From positions 186,001 through 250,000 of the forward strand of contig SNVD02011111.1 in the NCBI GenBank assembly GCA_013180625.2: a DNA stretch of 64,000 nucleotides. Reading direction: 5' to 3'. A program made the translations under genes and the position numbers. Positions 11,038 to 22,650 of the stretch are shown here, in pieces. Source of the stretch: Boswellia sacra. Lineage: Eukaryota > Streptophyta > Magnoliopsida > Sapindales > Burseraceae. The notes beneath the pieces are model-generated. The model did no database searches, was not told the origin of the DNA, and worked only from the letters and a program-made list of their open reading frames with translations. Numbering within the stretch: the stretch's first letter is position 1; every line of letters starts with the position of its first letter.

Positions 11038-12541
11038 CATGCCTTCAAAGAATTGGTGGAAAGCCAAGGCCGCTACAAGAGGCCTTGTATGTTTTTGACT
11101 TTCAGAAGCACCTAATGAGATTCCTATTATCACCGAGTGTACCACAATTCCCAACTCCAAAACCTACCATACAAGAAGTTATAAATAACAGCAGTACTTA
11201 AATTGAAATACTAATTAAAATCACCAATTATGTAAAAAAAACTACTTAAATTGATCATTATTACATTTGTTTTACTTTTTATTATAATTATACATTATTC
11301 TTAGGTGTTAAAACGGAGCCATTCTTTTCTAGATATACAGCAGATAATCAACTCTTGACTTGGTTGGGCAATTCTCACCTTGCAACAAACAAACACCTAT
11401 TGCTATTAAAACAGGGGAAGTTATAAAAATGTTCCAAATTAAGGGGGTGAGTTGAAATTGAACAACTTCTAAAAAACTAACTGTCATGACCCTTTTACCC
11501 TTGAAATTACTTCACTACCCCTTTTCAAATGTGGTATTGGACAACAAACTAAAAAACAGACACTAAAACGACACTCAGACAGAAAAATAGACAATCAAGG
11601 AAACTGTGTCTCATGCATTTCGTCTTCAACCTTCGTTATTTTCAACGAAAATCAGTAATTTTTTAAACATTCACTCATTTCATGCAATTTCACACACTAC
11701 CAACACTTTTAACGAGAAAAGAAATTACAAATCAAGATTTAATTACCTAAAATCAAATTAAAAATCATAACTATTTTTTTTTTTTTTTTTACATTTACTT
11801 AGGATATTAGAGTAATTTCTCGAGGAGAGGGTGATGGCATCCAAATTTTTAGTGACATGTGCATTTCGGCTCCTAATTTGGATCCATTTAGTTTATTCTT
11901 TCTTGATAATATCATTAGCATTCACCTGAGATGTTAAAGCTCTTGCAGATACCTAAGATATTACGCGATGTCTTAGAAGTTCGGATGTTGAGCCCGAATC
12001 TTCAGCCACGGGGATGGTGCCATGAGCATGTCCACGAGTTCCATGCGTATGAATACGGACGTGATTTTCATGCTTATCCCCACTTTCTCTTCATATGCTT
12101 GAGCCTTTCTGAAGTGAGACTTTGTGTAATAAGAAGTTGCAAAAGCATCCACCATTAAAGTTGCTATGGCGGCCACCATGGCAACAAATCCTGTGAAGGG
12201 GAAGTTACCCATGGGTTTTCACTAAGGCATGGCGACGTTAAGTTCTCAAAGGCATCAGGAAGTACGTGAATGAACCCAGTTGACAGTATCACTCCTGCAG
12301 CGAAGGCCTTGATCACAAGGAAAACACTTTTCTCTGGACGTACGGCAGGAATCGCTTTGCCAATAATCGGAGGGCAAACTCCTATGGCTCCTGCAACAAG
12401 AATTGAAGCGAAGGCTCCAAGTTTCTATTTGAGCTTCACTCTTGTTACGATCATCGTCTTCAGGCTCACACGTGCACTTTTTGCAAGTACCAGCTGGGTC
12501 GGAAGTATCCAAAAGATGGAAACAAAAGCCAAAAGCTTGTA

Positions 12542-13125
12542 ATGGGTAATTGAGAATTTCGAATATAATATTTTATAAGTCTTAGAATATATATATATAT
12601 AGAATAAGAATAGTATGTCTATTAGTGATAAATTCTACGTGTAATTTCTTGTTTTTGTAAAAAGAAAAGAGAGGTTGAAAATAAAATTAACTCAGAGAGA
12701 AAGCTACTGGAAAAATTCTACAGGATTTGAAGAAAAGATTAATTGATACTGAAATACTTGAAAGAGAAAACTTGGAATGAGATGATGAAAACACTATGAC
12801 AACAATTTAAAACTTGACGTGGGTATTATTTATAATGGTGTTGCCATCTAGGTGTGTAATTACCAGTTTATTATTATAAATAAAGAAATAATGAGGTCAT
12901 TTTTTAGATATAAATTCAGTTTGTTAACTGTGGTAAATTTTAACTATTAATTTATTTATTAAGTTGTGATAGAATTAAGGTATCAAATTGACAAACTTAG
13001 GAAATATAAAGGTAAAAGTGTCGACTTAATTAGCGGAAAGAAAGGAATTTTAAAGCATTCCCACGCTACTAGTCTAAGGTTAATTAACTCAGTAAAGTCA
13101 AGCATAGAATGTTTTAAATTGCATA

Positions 13126-13176
<51 letters not shown>

Positions 13177-13215
13177 ATGTATATACAATAACGGTAGTCC
13201 TACAAACTCTCATTT
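12542..13215. promoter_or_regulatory. former promoter region of the ZIP pseudogene
   Basis: It is homologous to 46970-47560 upstream of the intact gene; shared phrases include TGATAAATTCTACGTGTAAT and TAGTAAAGTCAAGC-type blocks. GTGTCGACTT at 13018-13027 corresponds to the zinc-deficiency element of the intact copy but departs from RTGTCGACAY at one base. A (TA)n microsatellite occupies about 13127-13163. Confidence 0.6.
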
Positions 13216-14335
13216 ACGAATTCATCTGGCAGCTAAGTTCGCGTTGCCACTTCAATTCCCATGTCATCCAACTTAAATCAATTTGTAAATTTAAATCAAT
13301 AATTTTATAATTTATTTTTTTCTATTCATGAATTCTTTTGACGTTATTATTATCTTCCCTTACAAATTTTGGTTTCTCGTTCTTTTCACGTCTTGATCTT
13401 CTTACTATTTTTACGGCCTACCAGTGGCGGACCTACATAGAGACCCAAGCCCCTTCTGAAATTTAAAAAATTCATCTTGGTCCCCTCATTTTATACAGTG
13501 ACTCTTATACCATTTTCTTAAAAAACTTAATTAATTTCAAGTTTTACGTTATCTTTTCATTTTCTCAATTCTTTCACATTAAAAACCTTTCATCCATATA
13601 ACAATATAAGTTTATATATTAATATAATTAATTGTTACTTTTTTATTTAATTATAGAATTTTGGATTTTTTTAATTCTTATTTATTTAGTTTGACATAAA
13701 TTATATGTTTCTCTTTATGTTTTCTTTTATAGTCTTAAAAAATCAATTAATTGTTGCTAGACGAGTATAAGTTTGAAACCTTGATGAACGATAATAACTA
13801 AATCTCTTTATAATTTTTAATACAATTAAATATCATTAAAAGATTATGTGTGAGAGACTTTTATTTTATTTCATTTGTTTGTAGTCTTTTTCAACCAAAA
13901 AAAAATATATTATAAAATAATCTTCACAATTAGAAATAGAAATTTTGAAAGAAAATATACTTGTTCGTTGATAGTAAGTTCAAAGAAAATTAATACTATT
14001 TATAAATTATAACTTTGAAAACTTATAATTCTAAAGTCCCCTATCTAGATATAATTTTATTAGTTTTTAATAGATTCTCTTACCTTAATTTTTATCAAGT
14101 AAATTATAAATATTCAAATATCTAAAGTGCCTCCTTTCTCATAAATTTCTGGGTCCGCCACTGCCGTCTACAACTCTTGGAAACGGAAAGTTGCAGGTGT
14201 CAAAATGGTAGAGAAGACAATGGCGTCAAAAAATAATAAATTACAAAATTATTGATTAAGTTTATAAAATTGATTTAAGTTGGATGACATAACAATTTAT
14301 GTGATAGTGCCAACTTAACGACCACATCAATTTAA
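13215..14335. mobile_element. foldback MITE with nested hAT-like element
   Basis: About 110 bp near 13215-13325 is inverted at about 14225-14335; the shared core includes ATGTCATCCAACTTAAATCA and its complement TGATTTAAGTTGGATGACAT. The two arms enclose the hAT-like insert at 13422-14163. I could not define a target-site duplication for the outer element. Confidence 0.7.
13422..14163. mobile_element. hAT-like MITE (CAGTGGCGGACC termini)
   Basis: It begins CAGTGGCGGACC and ends GGGTCCGCCACTG, so the termini are perfect inverted repeats of 12 bp. The 8-bp flanks CGGCCTAC and CCGTCTAC agree at 6 of 8 positions, consistent with an aged hAT duplication. No coding sequence. Confidence 0.75.
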
Positions 14336-14639
14336 AACCAGGATCATCTGTTGATTTTAGCTTAACCTTGATAAAATGTAAACACATGATTGATGGTTAA
14401 TACAAAATATATGAGAGCATAGAGAGAACGTAATGAATCTCAATCACTTATTGTTAACAAAATCTATGTAGTACAAGATTTGTAAAAGTTAAGATGAAGT
14501 TTAGATCAGGAGATGATCCTAATTCGTTTAGAAGACCAACCAACATTACAATAATAAATAACTTAGTAAATTGATATACAATAAGTCATAACAATCCTTT
14601 CGTTATTGCCCTATATGGTTTATATCAGTTCGATTAGTC

Positions 14640-14890
14640 AAGAATGTGTATATATATTTAACCAATCTTTTCACAAGCAAAGAATGTGTATATATACTTA
14701 AACAACCTTTTCGCAAGCACTTCACTTGCCAAATGCATGCCTAGCTAAGTTAAGAGAAGGAAACGCACATAACGGCATTGAGGAGAAAAGACGCCAAAAG
14801 CACTAATAATTGTTCCATCGGTTTTAGCTAATAAATGTTCCTTCTTAATTAGACTGTAACATGTTTCAGGGAAGAGGATGATCATCAGCT
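14640..14890. repeat. ZIP-locus spacer segment, also at 43240-43520 and 48770-49060
   Basis: Ordered matches include TTCACTTGCCAAATGC, AAGACGCCAAAAGCAC and AACATGTTTCAG-type phrases found in all three places. They support repeated duplication of the locus. Confidence 0.55.
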
Positions 14891-14899
14891 ATTTAAATA

Positions 14900-15113
14900 G
14901 AGTAATGCTACTCATACAAACTACTTATACAAACTCTTTTATACAAACTGACGTGGCATGATATGATTTGATAAATAAATACAATAATTTAAAAAATATA
15001 TATTAATAATAAATGACATTAATTAACATGGGTGATGTGGCGATCATATAGGAATGTCACATCAGTTTGTATGTGTGAGTTTGTATAAGTAGTTTGTAAG
15101 AGTAGCATTACTC
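14900..15113. mobile_element. Mutator-type MITE with perfect 9-bp target duplication
   Basis: The 214-bp element has long inverted repeats (GAGTAATGCTACTCATACAA... and the complementary right end) and identical 9-bp flanks ATTTAAATA at 14891-14899 and 15114-15122. A diverged relative lies at about 44425-44640. Confidence 0.92.
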
Positions 15114-15282
15114 ATTTAAATATAAAGAAAGGAGGGGGAAAAGGAGTTTACAAGTTAGGGCTTTAGGTTATGGACATTTATTACTTTTAAGGGGGTTCAA
15201 AGTCCACAATGACTTGCATGCTGATCCCCAATCTTCTCTTCTAGATACTTTGTTTTTTAATTCACAACCACAACCGTGATTT

Positions 15283-15862
15283 TTTTTGCTTTTGCACACC
15301 GATATCAGTGTAAAAGTGGCAATAGGTAAAAGATATGGAAGTTCTCTTACAAAAGCATTTGACAGATACAATTAATTATTTTATCGCTTGACATGATGAT
15401 GATAATGCTTTAATTTTTAAATTAAGGAAAAAAAGTAGTGGCGTAACAATAGCTTGACGAAGTTAAAAGTTGAAGAAAAACAGAAATGAGGGAGTACGAC
15501 AAATGAAGTGACAGACTTGACTATAGTTGTTCGCAATTATATTTGGCCAGTCGTTTTGTTGATGTCTGGGCCAGTTTGTAGCTTTCTTTTTATTATTCTT
15601 TTTTTTTTAATTTCAATTTCCGAATGTTGATGTTGTCTCTTTAATTTTCTAATCTTATTGTTATGAAGTTGACCTAACTTTAGCTGTATCTATGATCTTA
15701 CTAATTTACACATATACATAATACAACAGCTGCCTACTGCCAGTGGCCGGACTCCGGAGGCGTGCAAATAGTAGACCAACGGCGACCACCAAATGTATGA
15801 AGTGCCCTATTGTCTCCATCCAATTCTGGTATAGTTATACACTATATTTATTTTTATACTGA
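15283..15862. repeat. ZIP-locus spacer repeat, copy 2 (left part)
   Basis: It aligns in order with 5118-5690: GATGATGATAATGCTTTAAT, AAGTGACAGACTTGAC-type sequence, GATGTCTGGGCC, ACTGCCAGTGGCCGG. It is interrupted at about 15862 by a retrotransposon block and resumes at 18516 with TCAAGAATTAATG. Confidence 0.65.
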
Positions 15863-16352
15863 AAGGTGCTTAGTTCCTCTAATATTTGGATCTTATCACG
15901 CCAACATATATTGTGATGTTGTTTCTATGGATGTAGCTCATATTCTTCTTGGACGAACTTGGCTTTATGACATGAATGTTATCAATCGTGGGAGAGATAA
16001 CATCTATACTTTTTCTCACAATGGAACAACCATCACTTTAAAGCCTGCCAAGTCCACTATCCAAATATCAAGCAACCATAGCTCTTCAACTTTGCTTCTT
16101 CAACCTATACCTATCCCTAGGCTTGAATTGCATGCTTCTTTACTTCGTGTGCCTATGGAATTGACTTTTAGTTCAATAGTTAAAGAGGAAGATTTGTGTG
16201 CTTACCGAGGCCATCTTGAGCCTCCAATGCTTTTTTGTCTCATGCTTGCAGGGCCTATTGTTTTGTCCCAGTTCTTGAAGATTTTACGCTATATTCTTGA
16301 TATACTTGGACGTTTCCTTGTTCATTTGGCACATCCACCTAATGCGCTTTGA
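15855..16352 (+). pseudogene. Ty3/Gypsy polyprotein fragment (C-terminal end of retropepsin)
   Basis: The reading frame contains YCDVVSMDVAHILLGRTWLY and then a DNIYTFSHNGTTITL segment. This is the pattern that closes the aspartic-protease domain of plant Gypsy elements (CDVVPMD..HILLGRPW). Neither the protease active site upstream nor RT downstream is present, and the sequence departs from the family after about residue 80. It is a truncated, internally deleted relic. Confidence 0.75.
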
Positions 16353-18515
16353 TGGAGTTTTTTTCTAGCCAACTTGTCAGGAGTCGAGTTTTTTTAGGAG
16401 AGAGAGAATTGATGTAAGACCCATTAGATTATAAATTAGGAATTTTAATTTTGATTTTAGAAATTTTGACTATTATTAGGGATTTTGACTTCCTAAATTG
16501 GGAGTAATTTTAATTTGAGTTATTTTCCTAATAAATAGTTTACTATTTTTTTAAGATTTAATTTTAGTATTTTCTAGTTAAACTAGGATTATGATTCTAT
16601 TTCGTAATGGGATTTTGTTTCCTAATAGAATTATATTTTAAGGTCCTATAAATAGAAGCCTTTAGTTATATTATTTTTTAGACTTGGTTATTATTGATTT
16701 TTGATCTTTTAGAAAAAAAGATTATTTCTCTCTCAATAGCACTCTACTTCTTTCCCAAATTTCTTTTATTATTTCTCTCATTTCCTCTATCTATATCTCC
16801 CTCCTTTTCTTTTAATTTGAGGAACCCCTTTCCTCATCACAGAGTAGCTAGTAGAAGAGATTCCCTCAACTATTGCAACCGAATCCCTTGTGGAGATGTC
16901 CCATAATATAGAAACAAGTGCTGGGAAAAGAGAAAGAGAGATCAGATCAAACGAATTATGGCTAAAGTTATTGCTTCCACTACTGACACATCCGAGCAGC
17001 AAGTTACTCCCACAGCTTCTAAGCCACCTACTCCATCCACCATAGGCAAGAAGTTTAAGACTACGGTTGCCAGCACCAAGAAAAGGCATGGGTGTTCCTC
17101 TTTACCTCATATTCACAAATCCGTTTATGTTTTTTTTTTTTTGGCACTTGTCATGGAACCAAGGGGGAGAAGAGGTTTTTGATCCTAATTTTTCTGATTT
17201 TTGTTTCTGTTTGTGTTTGTTTTACTCTGAACTAATCCTTAGGGGAAGTAAGTAAGGGGGAGTCTATATTTGAACTACTTTCCGACTTATACTCTGATTT
17301 ACTACTTTGATTACTTTGTTTTGTGTTTTTACTTGCATATTTGCATTGTTTTTTTTTTCGCTGCATTTTGTTTAGCTCTAATTTTGTTAATGCATATAAC
17401 TTTGCTTGAATGTTATTTGACATATTTGTCCAATTAACTCTAATTTGTTTTGCAAGACATTTATGTTCGACTATTTTTCTGTTATGATTTACTCAATTAT
17501 GTGGTTTCCAACTAAAAAGTTGTTATTTCTTTTAGTATGGCATTTTCTGTTAAATGGAATATGATTGCTTGTGATTGCATTGGACTTATCTTTATATGCT
17601 ATTCTTTGATCAGAAACAGTTTGATGTTTTCATCACAAATTGTCAAAAAGGGGGAGATTATTGGTGTCAACATGTGACATTCTTGCATGTGCCATGCACA
17701 TGAGAATTTTGGATCAACTTGTGATAAAAACATTGTGTTATATTACTTCTTATTTACTGTTTCCAAAAGTTTATTTTATGAAGTATTTGATTTATATTGA
17801 ATATCTTTTTAAATATGACATTATTGACGTATCCTAGTTGAATTAGAAGTATATATTTTTGTATTATGTTCCATTTTGGAGATTACTTATATCACTTCCT
17901 AAAGTATTGTTCTTTATCCTAATCGAGTTTGATTAAGATTCTATAGGATTTTGGAGAGATAACACAATCGAAAATCACACTATATATAACGTTATTTTAC
18001 ATAACTTATATATATGTGTATGTTATGGCATTTCACAAATTATTATAGGATAGCTTCAATGCAAAATTGGAATGCTTCTTTGATTTTGTTTTATGAGTGT
18101 TTTATTCATGTATGAGAGGCTGTGATCGTGCATGAATATTGATTAAGTTTGATTGAGTTAGTATACACTTGATAGAACTTGCGAGTTAAGTGTTTATGTA
18201 ATTCAATATTAGACATCGTGGTTATATTTTACTTAACGGTGTATTGTTAAGTTGTTAGCGATAGAGAGTGGACAGTGTCGCAAGAGTTTAAGATCTTGAC
18301 GAGATTTTGTTTTACAAAGATTAGGTCATTGTTTGAGAGTGAGTCAGCACTATAAACGATCCTAAAGATTGTACAAATAAGAACTTAGTGAATTGCAACT
18401 CTAAGTTGTCCATGGATGTAGGTTTTATAACCGGACCATGTAAAATCCTCTTGTGCCTTTTTACTTTACAGTTTACTGTTATATTACTTATAACTTCATA
18501 CTTCCAGATCTCACA
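15863..18515 (+). mobile_element. composite retrotransposon remnant (Gypsy fragment plus Copia 3' end and LTR)
   Basis: The block interrupts the duplicated spacer. It starts with a Gypsy protease fragment (15855-16352), continues with an LTR-like stretch with a TATAAATAG box near 16648, then non-coding sequence ending in a polypurine tract (AAAAAGGGGGAGA, 17645-17657). A Copia-type LTR follows (17659-18515). No RT or integrase remains. About 20 bp of spacer present in copy 1 is missing at the junction. Confidence 0.65.
17659..18515 (+). repeat. Copia-type 3' LTR
   Basis: It directly follows the polypurine tract AAAAAGGGGGAGA. It starts TATTGGTGTCAA (canonical TG changed to TA) and ends GATCTCACA, where the duplicated spacer resumes. 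The late part has the ACCGGACCATGTAAAATCC phrase typical of Copia LTRs ending in a TTACTTTACAG-type region. Confidence 0.65.
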
Positions 18516-18859
18516 ATCAAGAATTAATGTTCTTAGGAAGCTATCGAAAACTCTCATTGACTAAAAGGATCGAAGCACCTTTTACATATATAGAGCTTTA
18601 AATATCAAGCCTAGAAAAAGATATATTTGTTGATGCCTTCCAATCAATAAAGAGGACTCGCCAGCAAGGGCACGAGCTAAGACTTTCTGACCTCAAGTCA
18701 GTAATGAAGAGATGCAATTTTAAAGCAGAGTTCAAAATGTCCTTACCTATTATCCAAAGAGGAATCCTTCCAGTAGTATGGGTCATTTCTCCCACTTCCT
18801 TCCACATTTTATCAAATGGTCGTGCTGGAGATGTAAATAGTCATATATAATTCTAAAGA

Positions 18860-20275
18860 GACAATTTTTTTTTGTCTAAAATCTATATAGTCTGAATTAA
18901 ATTGAAATTTAAATATGTTTGAATATAAAAATCTAAAAAATATGTTTGTTTTTTATTTTATTATCTGAAAATTAATGATTATATATATATATATATAATT
19001 TTCACTTATGATTTTATTTCACATAGTAAAAATATTTGCCATTAAAATTTATTATAAAATTTAATTTATTTAAATGTGTACAATTGGATAAAGAAGTTAA
19101 TTTTTTTTAAAGAATTTGCTATATAAATGAGCTAAATGACCATAAAATAATTCTAAAAATATCTAGAGAATTATAATATAAAATTAGAGATAAATAATAA
19201 TGTTCAAATTTTAAAATATTAGGCTATATACAAATTGCTTATAAATAAATTTTATAATTGTATTTAAGAGAATTAGAGGAGTAATAAATGATTCAGACAT
19301 TTACATTCAGATAAAAGCTAAAATTTTTAGCTTTTTATATTCAGATGAAAATGTATTATATTAAGCCTTAAGTTAAAAAAACAAATATCATGAGAAGATA
19401 TGAAGTCTAAGAATAAGTTAAATTCAGACTTTAAACCAAAAAATAGTCAGCTCCAAATATGCGATCCTTCTAAATGGGATAAGAGTATTCCTACTATTTT
19501 TTTGGTTCTTCTACTATTCTCCTTTCTTCTCTTGGTTGAAGAAATAATTAGAAAATAAAACAACAAGTAAAAAAATGAGTGATAACCCCCGGTAAAGACT
19601 GGTACGATTCAATTCAACATTTTGTTCGTTTGAGTTTGTTTATGTCATAGCTCTCTAATTCCGATTTAAAGTCTGAATTTAACTTATTATCTTCAAATCT
19701 TTTCATGAAGTTTGTTTTTTTACTCAAAGTCTTAATCTAAAACATTTTTATCTAAACAAAAAAAGCTAAAAATTTTAGCTTTTATCTGAATGCAAATGTC
19801 TGAATATTTTATTACTCCCTTAATTCTTTTAAATATTCTTATAAAATTCATTTATGCCAATTTGTAGCCTAATATTTTAATTTTGAAACATTATTATTTG
19901 TTTCTAATTTTATATTATGATTATCTATATATTTTTAAATTATGTTGTGGCCATTTATCTTATTTATGTATCAACTTCTTTCAGAAAAAAATAACTTCAT
20001 TACCCAACTATACACATTTAAATAAATTAAATTCATAATAAATTTTTGTATACAAATATTTTTACTATGTGCAATAAAATCGCAAGTGAAGGGATATATG
20101 TGTAAAACTATTAGTTTTCAAACATTATAATTTAAATATTAGAATAAAAAAACAAATATATCATTCAGATTTTTACATTAAGACCTATTCAGAATTTAAT
20201 TTAATTTAGACTTATTCAGAATTTAATTTAATTTAGACCTATTCCGATTTCAAATAATTAAAAAAAAAATTACCC
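18860..20275. mobile_element. large foldback (inverted-repeat) element
   Basis: Two arms of about 550-600 bp (about 18865-19440 and 19670-20270) are inverted copies of each other. Examples are ATTCAGATAAAAGCTAAAAT (19308) against TTTTAGCTTTTATCTGAAT (19777) and AGGCTATATACAAATTG (19222) against the CAATTTGTAGCCTAATA form (19859). The loop of about 230 bp has no gene. The surrounding spacer repeat resumes on the right at TTAGACTTGTGATCCTTGTC, so the element inserted after the duplication. Confidence 0.8.
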
Positions 20276-20599
20276 TCTTAGACTTGTGATCCTTGTCAAA
20301 CAAAAATCCGTACATAGTAAGAATTTTGATTTATAAAGAAAAGGAATCCTTTTTCATATGATTGTATTCCAATCCTGAATAGACTTATTTGTTCTTGAAG
20401 TGCCCCATGCTCGATACTATATATAGCAATTAGGCTGGTCTAAATTTCACCCTCTATAATATCTTTGCACAAGATCAGAAACTTTGGACTTACAAGAACC
20501 CAACTTCCTCATGAAGGAAGCGTTGAGTTTGAAACCAATATCGATCCAGGAATATTTGAATAATTATCAAATAAATTTGGATAATATTTAGAACAACAT

Positions 20600-20985
20600 T
20601 AATGTAGATGGATTTTGCTACAATACATCTCATGTATCTATACATCCCCTTTTTTGTAAAAAAAATGGAATATATATCATATTGAAGGATAATATGACAA
20701 ATAAATAAAAAAAATATTAACCTGTGATAGCGAGTTACACAATTATATGATTTTTTTAAAAAATGTATAAATATTTTTTAAATTTGTAATTACTTTAATA
20801 AAAGTTGATTATATTATTATATATTAAACATATAAACTTCCATAGCATGTAAATTAAATTATTAAAAAGTGAAGACAACTTCTTCAAAAAAAATTTATTT
20901 TAATTAACTATATTTTTTTATAAATTATAATTTTTAGGAGTTTTTTTATGTGATAATTTATTTCTAATTCTACAAGTTAAAAAAT
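20600..20985. other. AT-rich intergenic stretch, nothing recognised
   Basis: Only homopolymeric A/T runs; no open frame, no element ends. Confidence 0.5.
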
Positions 20986-20989
20986 TAAA

Positions 20990-22650
20990 GAGAAATAATT
21001 AATTTAGGAGCATAATGTATCATTTTACAGGTTTATGCTTTGTTCTCTACTTTGTTTTGATTTGTCACGAGTTTCATGTTACATTTTACAAGTTCATCGT
21101 TCTTTGCTACAAGTCCACGTATGATTTCATGTTAAATGTTTGATTTTACTAGTTTTAGCTGTCATGTTGCAACTTTAATGTTCCTTGTTACAATTTTGGT
21201 TAACCTGTTACAAGTGTTATGTTATGTTTTACAACTTAATGTTAAGTTTTAGAAGTTCATCATTGTGTGTTACAAATCTACATATGACTATAACTTAAAG
21301 GTTGAATTTTACTAGTTTTAAATGCCATGTTGCAACTTTTATATTACTTGTTACATTTTTAATTAACCTTGTTGTGAGTGTTATGTTTTATTTTACAAGT
21401 TAATATTGGGTTTTACAAGTTTATCACTCCATGTTACAAGTACACATATGATTGTAAGCGAAAGGTTAAATTTTACTAGTTTTAGGTGTCATGTTGCAAC
21501 TTTGATATTCCTTGTTACAATTTTAGTTGACCTTGTCGCAAATGTTATGTTCTATTTTATAAGTTAATGTTAGGTTTTACAAGTTAATTATTTCTTATTA
21601 CAAGTCAACATATGATTACAAGTTAAATGTTTGATTCTGCTACTTTTAGGTGTCAAGTCACAACTAAGACATTCCTACTTACAAATTTGATTTGCAATTG
21701 TAACATTCTAATTTACAAGTTAACGTTTTATTCTACAAGTTCATCATTCTTTGTTACAAGTCGACATTTGATTGCAAGTTAAAATTAAAGTTTGATTTTG
21801 CTACTTTTAAGTGTCAGGCTACAACTAAGACGTTCCTAATTATAACTTGGTTAACCTTGTTGCAATTTTCACGTTATATTTTATAAGTTAATACTATGTT
21901 TTACAAGTTGATCTTTCCTTGTTACAAGTCCATGGTTGATTGCAAGTTAAAAGTTTGATTTTGCTACTTTTAGGTGTCAGGTTGCAAACAAGACGTTCGT
22001 AATTAGAACTTTGATTAATCTTGTTGCAATTTTCACGTTCTATCTTACAAGTTAGTGTTATGCTTTACAAGTTCATTATTTCTTGTCACAAGTCAACCTT
22101 TGATTGCAAAAAGGTTTGATTTTGATACTTTTAGCTGTCAAACTGCAACTAAGATGTTTCTAATTACAACTTTGGTTAACCTTGTTGCAATTTTCACGTT
22201 GTATTTTACAAGTCAACGTTATGTTTTACAAAATTATCGTTCCTTGTTATAAGTCCATGTTTGATTGCAAGTTATAGATTTGACTTTGCTAATTTAGGTG
22301 TTAGGCTACAACTAAGACATTTCTAATTACCACTTTAGTTAACCTTATTGCAATTTTCACATTGTATTCTACAAGTTAACGTTATGTTTTACAAATTCAT
22401 CATTTCTCGTTTCAAGTTCACATTTGATTGCAAGTTAAATGCTTGATTTTCACCATTTTTAGGTGTTAAGCTGCTACTTCAATGTTTTTTATTTCAATGT
22501 TGGGTAACTTGATTGTAGTTTCATTTACCATTTTACATGATAATTATGTTTTACAAGTTTATCGTTCTTAGTACAAGTCTCATTTGGTTGCAAGTTAGAA
22601 ATTTAATTTTGTTACTATCTGGTCTTCAACTGCTACTTTGATGATAATAA
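20990..22650 (+). repeat. hierarchical minisatellite: about 20-bp monomers in about 163-bp higher-order units
   Basis: A phrase of the form TTTTGCTACTTTTAGGTGTC recurs at about 21142, 21304, 21468, 21633, 21794, 21956, 22109, 22274, 22443 and 22600, a spacing of 153-169 bp. Each unit can itself be cut into eight diverged segments of about 20 bp resembling GTTNNNTTTTACAAGTTNAC (for example ...GTTATGTTTTACAAGTTCATC, GTTCCTTGTTACAAGTCCATG). Copies diverge noticeably, so the array is not recent. There is no coding potential in any frame. Confidence 0.85.

Larger units (their letters stand above)
8664..12541 (-). pseudogene. ZIP zinc/iron transporter pseudogene (tandem duplicate)
   Basis: The three exons of the intact gene at 44890-46944 are all recognisable: exon 1 at about 12541-11950, exon 2 split between about 11164-11038 and 9982-9940, and exon 3 split between about 9480-9270 and 8754-8664. 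Lesions are a roughly 36-bp deletion at the 5' end removing the start codon (near 12540); a 2-bp deletion near 12448; 1-bp deletions near 12205 and 12078; CAG to TAG at the exon 1 end; a hAT insertion in exon 2; a solo LTR in exon 3; and a 1-bp loss at the end that destroys the normal stop. Segments such as [13 protein letters not shown], the TM region KSHF and the [13 protein letters not shown] block survive. It cannot make a transporter. Confidence 0.92.

Noticed and set aside
12255..12542. Open frames over ZIP pseudogene exon 1 as separate genes
   Set aside because: They are out-of-frame readings of the decayed ZIP exon 1.
22055..22252. 65-codon frame in the minisatellite
   Set aside because: Not maintained across repeat units, and no frame is open in all copies.
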